The notes beneath the pieces were generated by a model. It was not told where the DNA came from. It saw only the letters and a list, made by a program, of their open reading frames with translations, and made no database searches. Shown here piece after piece: positions 34,001-41,632 of a DNA stretch of 64,000 nucleotides. The stretch's first letter is position 1. Each line of letters begins with the position of its first letter. Origin of the DNA: UBA1367 sp040268355. Its GTDB lineage: Bacteria; Actinomycetota; Coriobacteriia; Coriobacteriales; Atopobiaceae. Location of the stretch: assembly GCA_040268355.1 (NCBI GenBank), contig JAWRIT010000020.1, forward strand, positions 8,626-72,625, read 5' to 3'. Both the position numbers and the translations under genes were made by a program.

Positions 34001-35401
34001 GGTATTTCTCGTTTCCATGGCAACGGCGACCACGACTTCGACGATGCGCTGCAAATCGTCAAAAGGTCTGCTGATGCAGCGGGCATCGACGTGCCGAAGT
34101 TTGAGGGATGGGTTATTTCCGCCGCTTACCAGTACCTCGTTGACCATGGTTACGATACAGACGCTTTCGTCGGCCCCCTCGATGACGAAGGCTATCGCCA
34201 TGGAGGCATCGACTATAAGATATCTGGTGCATTCGGAAGCGCCGACCATGGTTCAAGAAGCACGGTCATGACAGTCGCTGAGAAGTACGCCTGGTGCGCA
34301 AGGGCTGAAATCTGCGGTTTCATGGCAGACAGGGTGCCAATGTATAGGAGCGCCTGGCAGAACGGTAATACCAACGAATCCTATGAGCTTGTCCACGACT
34401 ACTCAGACCTGCTCAGTTATCAAAGCCCCCTTTTCGAGGCAACTGTGAACAGACTGACGGTGGAACGGGAGGGCATCACACCGGTTTTCCCACCCGCTTT
34501 CACGTGCGAGGACGGCGATCAGTTATGTTCGGAGCAAGAGCTCAATGATTGGATCGGGGCGGGTGACGCCGAGTCCCTTGTTTCGCTCATCGAGCATGTG
34601 CCCGACGTTGATTTCTCGATTGATGGATCCACCGTTCCCGTTGCGCTATATGCAAGCGACTGGGGGATTTGCGGCAAGCAGGCCCGCGCTTGGATCTACG
34701 CTGGAGCCATGGCTTCCAGCGAACTTTCCAAGCTTTCGGAATTCGGGACGGTGGCAATAGCAGGCTACGACCATGCCTCCGCATTTGCTACGGGCATTGC
34801 TTGCGAAGCAACCTATATCTCGCCAGTCGAATACTTGTCAGCTCCTTGGCTTACCGAATACGACGAGGACCACGAGAGGGCTAAGATAGCCGATGTCCAT
34901 GTCGAGGCATCACCTCTATCAGGAAGCGGTGTTGACAGCCTTACTGACATTGGAGATTGCTGGTATCGATTCCCCTCAAAGCTTGCGATGGACCTGTGTG
35001 GAGTAACGCGCACCGACGGCGTACGCTACTTCGATACGAATGGCATGGTCGCGTTTGAGGATATTGAGTATGGTGAGCCTTACAGGAAACATTACCAGGC
35101 TTTGCTTGCAAGCAGAGACAGACTTTATGGAGCCCTTGACGAGAGAGACTTGCATCCCGTTTGGTATGTCACTCTCCAAAGAGATGGCAACAGGCTTGCT
35201 GATGAACGGTTGCGTCAGGTCGATGCGCGCACCGAAACTTCTTGGCTGATTTGGATAGGGGCAGACGACAAGTACTGTTCGTGTCTCATGTCGGATGAGT
35301 ATCCCGTGCCAGAACGGACTTATGAACCATCAGGGCTAATTGCAGAATTCCTTGAAAAGTATGCCGCTCATGATGACGAGGGCGAGGAAACAAGCGACTA
35401 G
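31007..35401 (+). CDS. Mrr-like nuclease/STAND-type NTPase, Avs-like antiviral candidate
   Basis: 1464 residues. The N terminus is a PD-(D/E)xK (Mrr-like) nuclease: DAFEELCCQLFETWGV, then GGD51GGIEAYW and IGIQ70AK72W. After a helical linker comes a P-loop NTPase: Walker A GEQGTGKT (356-363), Walker B IFVDGLDEK (439-447) and an AYSTRP sensor-like segment. The remaining 900 residues are helical with no named repeat. Nuclease-NTPase-long sensor is the architecture of Avs/STAND phage sensors, some of which detect portal or terminase. The TTG at 31007 follows TAGGTG. The gene is clearly more AT-rich than its flanks, indicating transfer, and it forms the end of the restriction operon. Confidence 0.8.
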   Translation: MGIFDKFNNQSLSNQDAFEELCCQLFETWGVHSRGFDSGWDYRDIRGAGGDGGIEAYWYNQNDDQYIGIQAKWFPKTITDNQYGQVRGSIKTAVELRPTLSTYIICIPHNLTSVHVGRGKIVTPGEEASWKSFVDEIAEDYPKVKFLLWDEHHIENLLQDPANEGRLRFWFKKSAVNPATVKLALNEAIQSLNDRYVPEITDDGGLATFLDNFFGTIESRKLTVKDIDACLDVCHSLEYVTDSFIGVGDKISDELKSSTIRCHDAICAYADALSQWRSALIAEPRGLINVASMTVDYGAIEEFESDIQDLKDKYKLTGHADELIKLIDKFRGLPGEYEIRQAMHYAFSSPHCLVVGEQGTGKTCGFASEATGYLNNGKHLPILLRAGDISEHDGWRQIITSALGLTDWTEAQLWQALSASAAMYDKREDDITVRAKVAIFVDGLDEKQPASRWTTLIRQGDAIAKEYPRMRFAYSTRPHGVERDGADDLWDCWYRIDKNGDVPAWKLFDRYIEHYSIDLDGNTRYKWLLKTPMELHMFCTAYGGRPIDREVSTCLTSLVRAEVKRLDEEYAARNAKSNGIHETPVWSTLAALANSFLLDDSPRDRAIIGGLIGVTGIQREDIGLMLDFLEMYGILTTVRNLGPTSVSPPVFTYQPGSRHLWDYFMAVMLMNTDDGMAAELLSKHKDTARMYAILLVEKCGTLPLESNALVNALGTGGARRVTIDALASAEKGAAGKFRQWALGEMAKGRESLSEIVNGIVVQVACEQDHPLGPLMFDEYMRTFPTPIERDRVWATPREMSNGYGLSMYYERDAVRHLPRLHENDHWNQMPLLLAWCLIAVSNLQRRHCRNELVQWAMTNPDEYAELFARFVNCDDPQVREDMFAIAEEVVCQGEADLSVKKRFADIVLEALFKNPDKPGNRDASLRHYGRMLVEHCGEKGLVGQKDIELCRPPYAVEDRSIALPIYAAAAESERMGGYETIHYDLARYVLVDKLESAFGISRFHGNGDHDFDDALQIVKRSADAAGIDVPKFEGWVISAAYQYLVDHGYDTDAFVGPLDDEGYRHGGIDYKISGAFGSADHGSRSTVMTVAEKYAWCARAEICGFMADRVPMYRSAWQNGNTNESYELVHDYSDLLSYQSPLFEATVNRLTVEREGITPVFPPAFTCEDGDQLCSEQELNDWIGAGDAESLVSLIEHVPDVDFSIDGSTVPVALYASDWGICGKQARAWIYAGAMASSELSKLSEFGTVAIAGYDHASAFATGIACEATYISPVEYLSAPWLTEYDEDHERAKIADVHVEASPLSGSGVDSLTDIGDCWYRFPSKLAMDLCGVTRTDGVRYFDTNGMVAFEDIEYGEPYRKHYQALLASRDRLYGALDERDLHPVWYVTLQRDGNRLADERLRQVDARTETSWLIWIGADDKYCSCLMSDEYPVPERTYEPSGLIAEFLEKYAAHDDEGEETSD

Positions 35402-35430
35402 CACATACTCCGTTCCCTCGCACCTTGTGA

Positions 35431-35464
35431 CAGCCCCTTAACCTCATCGCAGGTTAAGGGGCTG
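35431..35464 (+). terminator. 14-bp stem hairpin ending the defence cassette
   Basis: CAGCCCCTTAACCT pairs perfectly with AGGTTAAGGGGCTG over a 6-base loop, 30 bases after the STAND gene stop. The run after it (GCCGCTTTCT) is only partly T-rich, but the stem is strong. Confidence 0.75.
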
Positions 35465-35512
35465 CCGCTTTCTCTGGCCGCCCAAAGTCTTAAACGGAAG
35501 GCAGGACAGAGC

Positions 35513-36046
35513 ATGGACGGTGAGCAGAATGGCACGCAAGAGGGCACGCAGAACGCGCAGGAGCAAGGGCAGCAGCAGCTCCAGCAGACGGCGTCAGTAC
35601 AGGTAGACAACGGGGGCAACGAATCTGGAAACGCACCCGCCCCCGACTACGAACGACAGATCGCCGAGCGCGACGAGAAGATCGCATCCCTTGAGGCGCG
35701 GATCGCCGAGGCTGCCAAGAGCGCCGAGCAGGCGGAGAAACTCTCCGCCGAGATCGCCGAGCTTAAACAGGCAAGCGCAGACGAGCGTATCGACTTCTTC
35801 CTGCAGCTCGCGGGGTGCCGCAACGTGAAGGCTGCCCGTGCCGTCCTGGACGACTACGACGGCGGCATCGACAAGATGAGGGAGGCCGAGCCCTGGCTCT
35901 TCGCCAAACACATGGGCGGCGACAACTCCGGCGGCCAGACCGGAAAGACAGGGCTTCCCAACGCGGGCGCGGCATCCAACGAGGGCAAGACGATGGCCCA
36001 CCGGCGCGAGATCGCCGGGCTCGCCGACGACAAGGACAAGGAATAG
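35513..36046 (+). CDS. phage scaffolding protein
   Basis: A 177-residue protein: Gln/Gly-rich N terminus, a coiled coil (YERQIAERDEKIASLEARIAEAAKSAEQAEK), then LASADERIDFFLQLAGCRNVKAARAVLDDYDGG-type helices and an acidic/lysine tail (REIAGLADDKDKE). This is the usual form of capsid scaffold proteins encoded between portal and major capsid genes. GGAAGG lies upstream of the ATG. It appears intact, unlike its neighbours, and starts the right-hand part of the decayed prophage. Alone it has no function. Confidence 0.75.
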   Translation: MDGEQNGTQEGTQNAQEQGQQQLQQTASVQVDNGGNESGNAPAPDYERQIAERDEKIASLEARIAEAAKSAEQAEKLSAEIAELKQASADERIDFFLQLAGCRNVKAARAVLDDYDGGIDKMREAEPWLFAKHMGGDNSGGQTGKTGLPNAGAASNEGKTMAHRREIAGLADDKDKE

Positions 36047-36079
36047 GCCGGCACGCCCGGTAGGAAGTGAGGAACCACC

Positions 36080-36740
36080 ATGCCTAACAGCATCGCATTC
36101 GTGAAGAACTACACCAGCCTGATCGACGAGGTCTACCAGCGCGCGGCCGTATCGACCGTGCTCAACTCCGGGCGCCGCATGGTGCGTGCCGGCCACAACG
36201 CCAAGGAGATCATGATTCCGAAGATCAGCGTCACCGGCCTTGGCGACTACACCCGAAACGTCGGCTACAAGACCGGCACCATCACCTACGAGTTCGAAAC
36301 CAAGACGTTCAACTACGACCGCGGCATCCGCCTGCTCGCCGACGTCATGGACGTGGAGGAGGCCGGCGTCCTGGATTGCTTCGTTGGAGGTGGGCGCCGA
36401 GCTGCAGCGCACGCAGGTGGCGCCCGAGGCCGACGCCTTCACCTTCAGCCAGATCGCCTCCCACGACGGCGTGGCCATGACGAGCGAGGACCTGTCTGCC
36501 GCCTCCGCGACCGACATCCTGGCGTCGCTGCGCGAGGTCACGAGCGACATGGACGAGAAGCAGGTCTCCACGGGGTCGCGCATCCTGTTCATCACACTGA
36601 CGCTCAAGGGCGTGCTGGACGACTTCTCCTACGCGAGCCCGACGCGCTCCAACCGCATGCTCGAACGCTTCAGCCGCGTGGTGGAGGCGCCGCAGGTGCG
36701 CTTCTGCGCGGCGATCGACCTGCTTTCCGGCGGCGATCTC
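36080..36740 (+). pseudogene. phage major capsid protein, frameshifted and truncated
   Basis: The first frame begins MPNSIAFVKNYTSLIDEVYQRAAVSTVLNSGRRM and runs to VMDVEEAGVLDCF near 36385. There the frame shifts, and the text continues VGAELQRTQVAPEADAFTFSQIASHDGV...SNRMLERFSRVVEAPQVRF and stops being capsid-like after LLSGGDLT (about 36735), where another gene fragment is joined. The N-terminal pattern is that of HK97-type major capsids of Firmicutes/Actinobacteria siphophages. GGAAGTGAGGAACC precedes the ATG. With the end lost and a frameshift, no capsid can form. Confidence 0.85.
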
Positions 36741-37653
36741 ACAGCGATTCGAGGTGGATGCGTCCGGCTACTCGTCGGGTTCCGCGCAGCCCTGGGACGG
36801 CGTCAAGTCTCAGGTCACGCGCGTCGTCTTCGATTCCGCCTTCGCTGACGCAGACATGACGAACCTGGCCTACTTCTGCATGTCCTTTTCCAACTGCACG
36901 GAGGTCGTGGGCCTCCAGTACCGCGCTGGCGTGACCGACGTGAAGCAGATGTTCTCGAGCTACAACAGCCTGGAGGCCATCTACGCCATGACGTTCGACA
37001 ACTCGACCATCACGAGCTACAGCACGGTCCTCTACGGGTGCAACCGGCTTGTGGGCAGCACGGACGGCTTCGTGCCCACGAGCACGAGCGGCAAGACCGT
37101 GCTCAAGGTTAGTTCCGGCGGCGCGCCGACGGACCTGGGCAGCGACGCCCGCACGTGGTTCCACGCCTTCTACTACGCCGACGACGCCGGCGTGCTCTCG
37201 GCGAGTTCTGCGGCGGACTCCACAAAGGAGCTCATCGCCACGAACCGGATCTGCGCCATCGGCAAGTACCAGGGGCTGGGCTTCACGCCGTAGGACGGCA
37301 ACACAGGCGCGACGCACCGCGAGCACCTTGCCAGCGCGAGCTTCGCGGCCGACATGGCCACGTTCGCGTACCTGAACCTGAACCACCTGTTCTACAGCTG
37401 CACGAACCTTGCTGCTGTTTCTGGCCTGGACAACTTGGCGAACGTCTAATACATGCGCTTCGCGTTCGCCTCGTCGGCGGTGACGGAACTGGACTTCCGA
37501 GGCTTCAACCCATCTAAGCTGAAGGACGTGGCCTACCTCTTCTCGAGCAGCCTGGTTGGCGGCAACGGGACTGCCTACGCGAGCTCCAAGGCCAGCTACA
37601 ACCACTTCCGCATCGACACGGCGAGCACGCCCGGATACCTGACAGCAGCCTAG
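36741..37653 (+). pseudogene. LRR/DUF285-like structural protein fragment with two stops
   Basis: One frame reads YSSGSAQPWDGVKSQVTRVVF..., with repeats such as FCMSFSNCTEVVGL, MFSSYNSLEAIYAM, HLFYSCTNLAAVSGLDNLANV and AYLFSSSLVGGNGTAY. These resemble BspA/DUF285-type leucine-rich repeats seen in phage tail and cell-surface proteins. In-frame stops occur at 37291-37293 (TAG) and 37447-37449 (TAA), and the 5' end is joined to the capsid remnant. It is a pseudogene. The family assignment is moderate. Confidence 0.6.
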
Positions 37654-37693
37654 CGCTTGGGGATAAACTTGACGTCATCCTCTGCAATCGGTA

Positions 37694-37719
37694 AGGCCTT
37701 ATCCTTCACGATAGGGCCT
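37694..37719 (-). terminator. hairpin after the zinc-protein pair
   Basis: AGGCCTTATC (37694-37703) against GATAGGGCCT (37710-37719), 9 of 10 pairs, 6-base loop. It begins at the stop codon of the small leftward gene and would end that two-gene transcript. Confidence 0.5.
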
Positions 37720-37879
37720 ATCTTGTCCCTTGCAAAACGACAGCGCCTCCGCCTAAAACCAGGGCGCCTAGTCCAACTTTCTTCGCACGTTCGGCGGCGA
37801 CGCCTTTGTGGTACTCGCAAACCGGCAGCTTAGATCCTTCTGGAAGCTCCTTTTTACAGATGATGCATTTGGCAGCCAT
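37718..37879 (-). CDS. 53-residue zinc-finger-like protein with hydrophobic tail
   Basis: A small gene. It starts MAAKCIICKKELPEGSK, followed by LPVCEYHKGVAAER and a glycine/valine-rich hydrophobic end (LGALVLGGGAVVL). The CxxC...CxxH layout suggests one zinc site, and the tail could insert in the membrane. The ATG overlaps the stop of the zinc-ribbon gene (TAATG), and AAAAGG-type sequence upstream lies inside that gene. I do not recognise the family; coupling says it works with its larger neighbour. Confidence 0.55.
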   Translation of the reverse strand: MAAKCIICKKELPEGSKLPVCEYHKGVAAERAKKVGLGALVLGGGAVVLQGTR

Positions 37880-39012
37880 TATTGTCCCTGGCTTTCTTCG
37901 TCGTCTTCCTCCGGTCCTTCTTCGTCAATCACGATGGAACCATCACCCAACAACCCTGCCGGCTCTTCTGAGCTTTCAATTTGCAAGCTTACTACCGAAC
38001 TCGATATCTCCACGAAACCCCTGACGATGTCTTCGCGGTTGCCCTTGCTGTAAGAATTGAGCAGGCGTAGCGTCTCTGGGTTTTCTAGCTTGTTTTCCAA
38101 GATGAACTGTTTGAACTGCCCAAGCGCGGCGTTGGCAGCTTCCGGCTCCTCGAGGACGCGATAAGCCGCGTATTCCGTCTTGGCCATGAGCGCAACTACC
38201 GTAAGGTCGACCATTGCGGTGTTGGCCGCCTTGCCCCAATCTTTCGCTTTGCCTTGTTTTCCCATGGCCAGCAATAGTTCAGCTTTGAAGTTCCCTTGCA
38301 GTGTGCATCTTGCCTGAGTTGCTGACGAGGCGATATCGAGGATCTTTATTTCGCGAAGGCGTGAATCCTCGATGAGCATGGCTTGTTGTAGTTGCTGCCA
38401 GGCGCTTTCCGCCAGGGCTATCCTGTCCGCCTGGTTCTCGATCCGAAGCGCCTCGACGTTGGCGGCTACGGCTTCGATCGCATCCATGATGTTCGCCATC
38501 ATCACCTGCATCTGGATATCAACGACCGACTGCGTCATGTCCTGCGGCATCTGCTCCGCCTTGAGCCTTGCCTGCTCGACAACATGGCCTGTCTTCTTGC
38601 TCCTCAATGTCGGCAGCAGGGCGCCTGTCTTCTTCTCGACGCTCAGCACGAGCTCGCCGTTTTTCATCATCTCCTCGGCTGCTGCGGTGAAGTCCGCCAC
38701 ATACTTGATGTCTCCACGGCCCACGAGCTTCTTGATGATGTCGTAGATTGCCGGAGCGAATCGAGCCATGTTGTCGGCATCGGCCAGGAACTTTACGAGC
38801 GATTCGTTGTTCTTGGCAGGAATAAGGCTCATGCCATTGTCGAAGACAGAGGCTTCGAGCACCGTCACTCTGGGCGTGACCGTAGCGGGAGGCAGCGAAC
38901 TTATCGGGACGATATCTGTTCCTTCGCTCTTTGCGGTGAATCCGCAGTGAGGGCAAGTGGTCGCGCTAGAAGATATCTTCGCATGGCATTCGGGGCAGAA
39001 GATCAATGACAC
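37879..39012 (-). CDS. zinc-ribbon protein with long helical region
   Basis: A 377-residue protein. The N terminus is a double-CxxC zinc ribbon (FCPECHAKISSSATTCPHCG). The rest is mostly helical (YDIIKKLVGRGDIKYVADFTAAAEEMMKN, QMQVMMANIMDAIEAVAANVEALRIENQADR) with an acidic tail (EEGPEEDDEESQGQ). No catalytic motif is seen. The start is a GTG at 39012 with AAGGAG seven bases upstream. It lies inside the prophage remnant but in the opposite direction and looks intact, so it may be a cargo gene. Function unknown. Confidence 0.7.
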   Translation of the reverse strand: MSLIFCPECHAKISSSATTCPHCGFTAKSEGTDIVPISSLPPATVTPRVTVLEASVFDNGMSLIPAKNNESLVKFLADADNMARFAPAIYDIIKKLVGRGDIKYVADFTAAAEEMMKNGELVLSVEKKTGALLPTLRSKKTGHVVEQARLKAEQMPQDMTQSVVDIQMQVMMANIMDAIEAVAANVEALRIENQADRIALAESAWQQLQQAMLIEDSRLREIKILDIASSATQARCTLQGNFKAELLLAMGKQGKAKDWGKAANTAMVDLTVVALMAKTEYAAYRVLEEPEAANAALGQFKQFILENKLENPETLRLLNSYSKGNREDIVRGFVEISSSVVSLQIESSEEPAGLLGDGSIVIDEEGPEEDDEESQGQ

Positions 39013-39178
39013 GAGTTCACTCCTTCTCGTTATTTCACTTAACTTTCCATTATCGACGTTTTCTCCTGGACTGTCATTAGCTCGAAGCCTGCTAGTTGCG
39101 GTTGTAGCGACCTTGTGACATGAGCCGACGCTCTCAGCAGCTGGGGTATCGGTCTATTCCTATGTCACGGAGGTCTGG

Positions 39179-39400
39179 ATGGAGTCAATTGTCGTCGCGA
39201 TCATCACGGGCGTCGTGACGCTGGCAGGCACCATCCTCTCCAGCCCGAAGATCCGTGTCGTCATGGAGGTCAAGCTGGACGCCCCACGGCGAAGGTCGAG
39301 AAGCTCGGAGCAGGTCCTGAAGCGCACCCACAAGCTCGAGCGGGACATGGCCGTTGCGAAGAGCGACATAGCAGACCCCCGAGAGGAAGGTGGCCTGACA
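39179..39400 (+). pseudogene. phage holin-like gene with frameshifts
   Basis: GGAGGTCTGG precedes MESIVVAIITGVVTLAGTILSS, a single membrane helix as in small phage holins, then VVMEVKLDA. Residues ATAKVEKLGA are in another frame and the text returns with LKRTHKLERDMAVAKSDIAD; a C5 run near 39378 shifts it again before an expected TGA at 39396-39398. It is a lysis-module remnant. The original reading would have ended one base before the next ATG. Confidence 0.6.
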
Positions 39401-39679
39401 TGGACGAGTCCCCTGCAAGCAGCGACTGGAAGTGGCACCCGCTGCGCACGGTGGTGCAGGACGTGCTGGGCGTGGTGGTCACGACCCTGGACCTACTCCA
39501 TGCACGCTCGCGTGAACGAGATCCTGGGCGGAGGCTCCGGCAGCGCAATGCTCTTCACCTACAAGCCGCAGGTCTTGGCTGCGTCGTCTGCTCGAGGAGC
39601 CGAGCCTGCACCTTCTCCCTGCCGGCACAAGGTTCTGTCCCCTTCGCGCCGGGGCTCCCCGTCACCCATCATGTCGTGA
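39401..39679 (+). pseudogene. prophage lysis-region remnant
   Basis: An ATG directly after the holin remnant opens MDESPASSDWKWHPLRTVVQDVLGVVVTTLDLL; the frame then looks shifted, as a neighbouring frame continues HARVNEILGGGSGSAMLFTYKPQVLA. This may be a membrane or tail-end phage protein. I cannot name it. From 39680 to 39937 nothing coding is supported. Confidence 0.4.
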
Positions 39680-39937
39680 CGAAGCGCCTCCAGCCGCTCA
39701 CGGCAGCAGGTCGTGCTGTGCTGGCGGAGCTGTCCGAATGCATGCGGAACGTCTGTCACAGCGATGAGTGACCTGCCTCTTTGTCCTTGCCGGCTGGAAG
39801 CTAAATCCAGAGTATGTCGAACTCCGTCCTGAGCTCCGAGACATAGATACGTGGGGATTTGCACCCCGCCTCGTGACCCCTACCGCTTGCACCAACATGC
39901 GGAAGGGTCACAGAAGAGTCGTCCTCGCCACAGTGGT

Positions 39938-40393
39938 TTAGAGCCTCTTCTGCAGGTACACCATGTCCACAAGCCGCACGCCGTCCTCCCAGATGGGGTG
40001 GTCGTAGTTGTCGGTGAAGAAGTCCGGTACCACATGGTGCCGCACGAAGCCGCACTGCTCGTAGAAGGGCACGGTGAGGGGGCTGTCTCCCGTCCCCACC
40101 TGCAGCGCATGGAAGCCCCGATCCGCGCAGGCGCGTGCCGCGAAGTCAAGCAGGGCGCGGCCGTAGCCCCTCCCCTGGAAGCGCGGGTCCACCGCGAGGC
40201 TCTTGACCTCGGCCAGGCCACCGTCCTCATCGGTGACCAGGACCTCCCCCACCATACCCGAATCCTCAAGCACCCACATGGTTCCGCTGCCCAAGTAGCG
40301 CTCAACCATGTCCCGCTGCTCGTCAGCAAGCAGGAGCAGAGGGAGGTAGGCCCTGCGGTCACCCGTCACCTCGCGGATCCTCACGGCATCCAT
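39938..40393 (-). CDS. GNAT-family N-acetyltransferase
   Basis: A 151-residue acetyltransferase. The acetyl-CoA site is LAEVKSLAVDPRFQGRGYGRALLDFA (Q-x-x-G-x-G/A type), followed by GFHALQVGTGDSPLTVPFYEQCGF and the family tail EDGVRLVDMVYLQKRL. The acceptor substrate is unknown. I place the start at the ATG at 40393, where the GNAT fold begins (AVRIREVTGD); the frame is open to 40462, and ribosome sites are weak in both cases. The tail matches the remnant at 1157-1240, showing a second, decayed copy in this genome region. Confidence 0.85.
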   Translation of the reverse strand: MDAVRIREVTGDRRAYLPLLLLADEQRDMVERYLGSGTMWVLEDSGMVGEVLVTDEDGGLAEVKSLAVDPRFQGRGYGRALLDFAARACADRGFHALQVGTGDSPLTVPFYEQCGFVRHHVVPDFFTDNYDHPIWEDGVRLVDMVYLQKRL

Positions 40394-40462
40394 GGCGATG
40401 CAAGCGTCTTTTCGTTCATACTTGTGCTGCTCCTCAACTGGGCAGATTATGTCCGTCTCCAT

Positions 40463-40767
40463 TCAGTTTACAGAGATTGCAGGGTGCCTTTGAGGTCGAG
40501 GCTAGTCCCGAAGGCATCCGATGGGGACAACGAGCACGCTGTCGCCCCGCCTGTACCCATACTTCGCACCAATGACCACCAGATCCGGCGGCTTAATGAG
40601 ACATGTAGACAAGCGCCTCTACGAGGGTGAGTCGGTGCTGACATCCCGAAAGGGTTCGCTGAACAACGTCACGTATCTTAACGAAGCATTTTGAACTGCG
40701 GACACGATGCTTTTCACGGCACCCGCCTGCGCTGGCGCGGCGAAATAGACGTGTCTCAAGTTGACGC
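40463..40767. other. intergenic region, possible coding remnant
   Basis: 305 bases. On the minus strand around 40500-40590 a protein-like text reads KPPDLVVIGAKYGYRRGDSVLVVPIGCLRD and stops near 40494; it could be the tail of a lost ATPase or nucleotide-binding gene. No start, ribosome site or family assignment can be given. Confidence 0.3.
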
Positions 40768-41052
40768 TTAGGCAGGTAGGGCGACATCCAGCTTGTAGCC
40801 AAGTGCCCGAACGACCTTTTGCACGGTGTTGAAAGACGGATTGCCCGTGGGCGAGAGCGCCTTGTAGAGGCCATCGCGGGTGATGCCGGTGTCCTTCGCC
40901 AGCTGCGTCATGCCCCTCGCGCGGGCGATGTCGCCGAGGGCGGCGGACACGAGCGAGGGGTCGCCGTCTTCGAGTGCGGCGTTCAGATATGCGACGATAT
41001 CCTCGTCGGTCTCAAGGAATTCGGCCGCATCGTATGTGGTTGCCTGTTTCAT
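40768..41052 (-). CDS. HigA/addiction-module antidote-type antitoxin
   Basis: A 94-residue protein: an acidic N-terminal segment (AEFLETDEDIVAYLNAALEDGDP) followed by an XRE-like helix-turn-helix (LGDIARARGMTQLAKDTGITRDGLYKALSPTGNPSFNTVQKVVRALG). This is the standard 'putative addiction module antidote' protein. GAGGTG lies five bases before the ATG at 41052, just after the toxin stop. As in other HigBA-type loci the toxin gene comes first. It should bind the toxin and repress the promoter at 41375-41390. Confidence 0.9.
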   Translation of the reverse strand: MKQATTYDAAEFLETDEDIVAYLNAALEDGDPSLVSAALGDIARARGMTQLAKDTGITRDGLYKALSPTGNPSFNTVQKVVRALGYKLDVALPA

Positions 41053-41068
41053 CGCTTCACCTCGCATC

Positions 41069-41365
41069 TCACTCGTATTCCCGGTTCAGTTTCTTCGCCT
41101 TTTCTATATCGCGCTGCTGCGACGATTTGTCACCACCTACGAGCAGCAGGACTATCTCGCCTCCGCGGTTCGCGAAGTACAATCGGCATCCCGGACCATA
41201 GTCGATACGCAACTCAAATACACCATCGCCCACCGGCTTCGAATCGCCTAGGTTGCCCGTCAAAGAAATCCGGCGAATTCGCAAGTTGATGCGCGACTTG
41301 GCACTCGAATCTTTCAGGCGCTTCAGCCACTTCGCGAACTCGTCTGTTCTCCTGACCTCTATCAT
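41069..41365 (-). CDS. RelE/HigB-type toxin
   Basis: A 98-residue toxin of the addiction-module killer (RelE-superfamily) type: IEVRRTDEFAKWLKRLKDSSAKSRINLRIRRI, then GNLGDSKPVGDGVFELRIDYGPGCRLYFANRGGEIVLLLVGGDKSSQQRDIEKAK. It is predicted to cut ribosome-bound mRNA. The ATG at 41365 starts the conserved part; the TATACT box on the minus strand (41385-41390) would give a leader of only about 10-15 bases. The antitoxin gene follows after 16 bases. Confidence 0.9.
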   Translation of the reverse strand: MIEVRRTDEFAKWLKRLKDSSAKSRINLRIRRISLTGNLGDSKPVGDGVFELRIDYGPGCRLYFANRGGEIVLLLVGGDKSSQQRDIEKAKKLNREYE

Positions 41366-41374
41366 GCACTGATT

Positions 41375-41390
41375 GTATATCACAGTATAC
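41375..41390. promoter_or_regulatory. toxin-antitoxin promoter/operator
   Basis: GTATA-N6-TATAC forms a small palindrome that includes the minus-strand -10 box TATACT. Binding of the antitoxin-toxin complex here would close the promoter. Confidence 0.5.
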
Positions 41391-41493
41391 GTTTAGACAA
41401 TGGGTAACGTTGCCTAAAACCCCTGATTCCCAAGTTCATCGAAACGCTTCCAAGGCTCAACAGAACATGTTGCGATGGGCCATAAAGGCGAGG

Positions 41494-41602
41494 CTTTCAC
41501 CATGGCCCCGGAATGGGCCGGGGCAACGGTGAAAGGAGGCCGACAGCGGTCAGGAGAAAGAGGGGCGAGCGCCCCGGCGTGTCTTTGGCCTCGCCCTGAC
41601 CG
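41494..41602. repeat. two tandem REP-like hairpins
   Basis: Hairpin 1: CTTTCACC (41494-41501) with GGTGAAAG (41528-41535), inner stem GCCCCGG (41505-41511) with CCGGGGC (41518-41524). Hairpin 2: CGGTCAGG (41547-41554) with CCTGACCG (41595-41602), with inner stems AAAGA/TCTTT and GGGGCG/CGCCCC. A 12-base direct repeat AGTCGCGTACCG (41611 and 41624) follows. They lie just outside the left repeat of the RAYT element. Confidence 0.6.
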
Positions 41603-41632
41603 ACAACGGAAGTCGCGTACCGGAGTCGCGTA

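Noticed and set aside
39680..39937. Possible tRNA gene or attachment site at the right end of the prophage remnant
   Set aside because: No cloverleaf or T-loop consensus (GGTTCGAATC-like) and no matching direct repeat could be found at the left side.
41494..41602. Tandem hairpins considered as a CRISPR array or terminator pair
   Set aside because: There are no repeated units with regular spacers and no T runs; they resemble REP hairpins next to the RAYT element. No CRISPR array was seen anywhere in the window.
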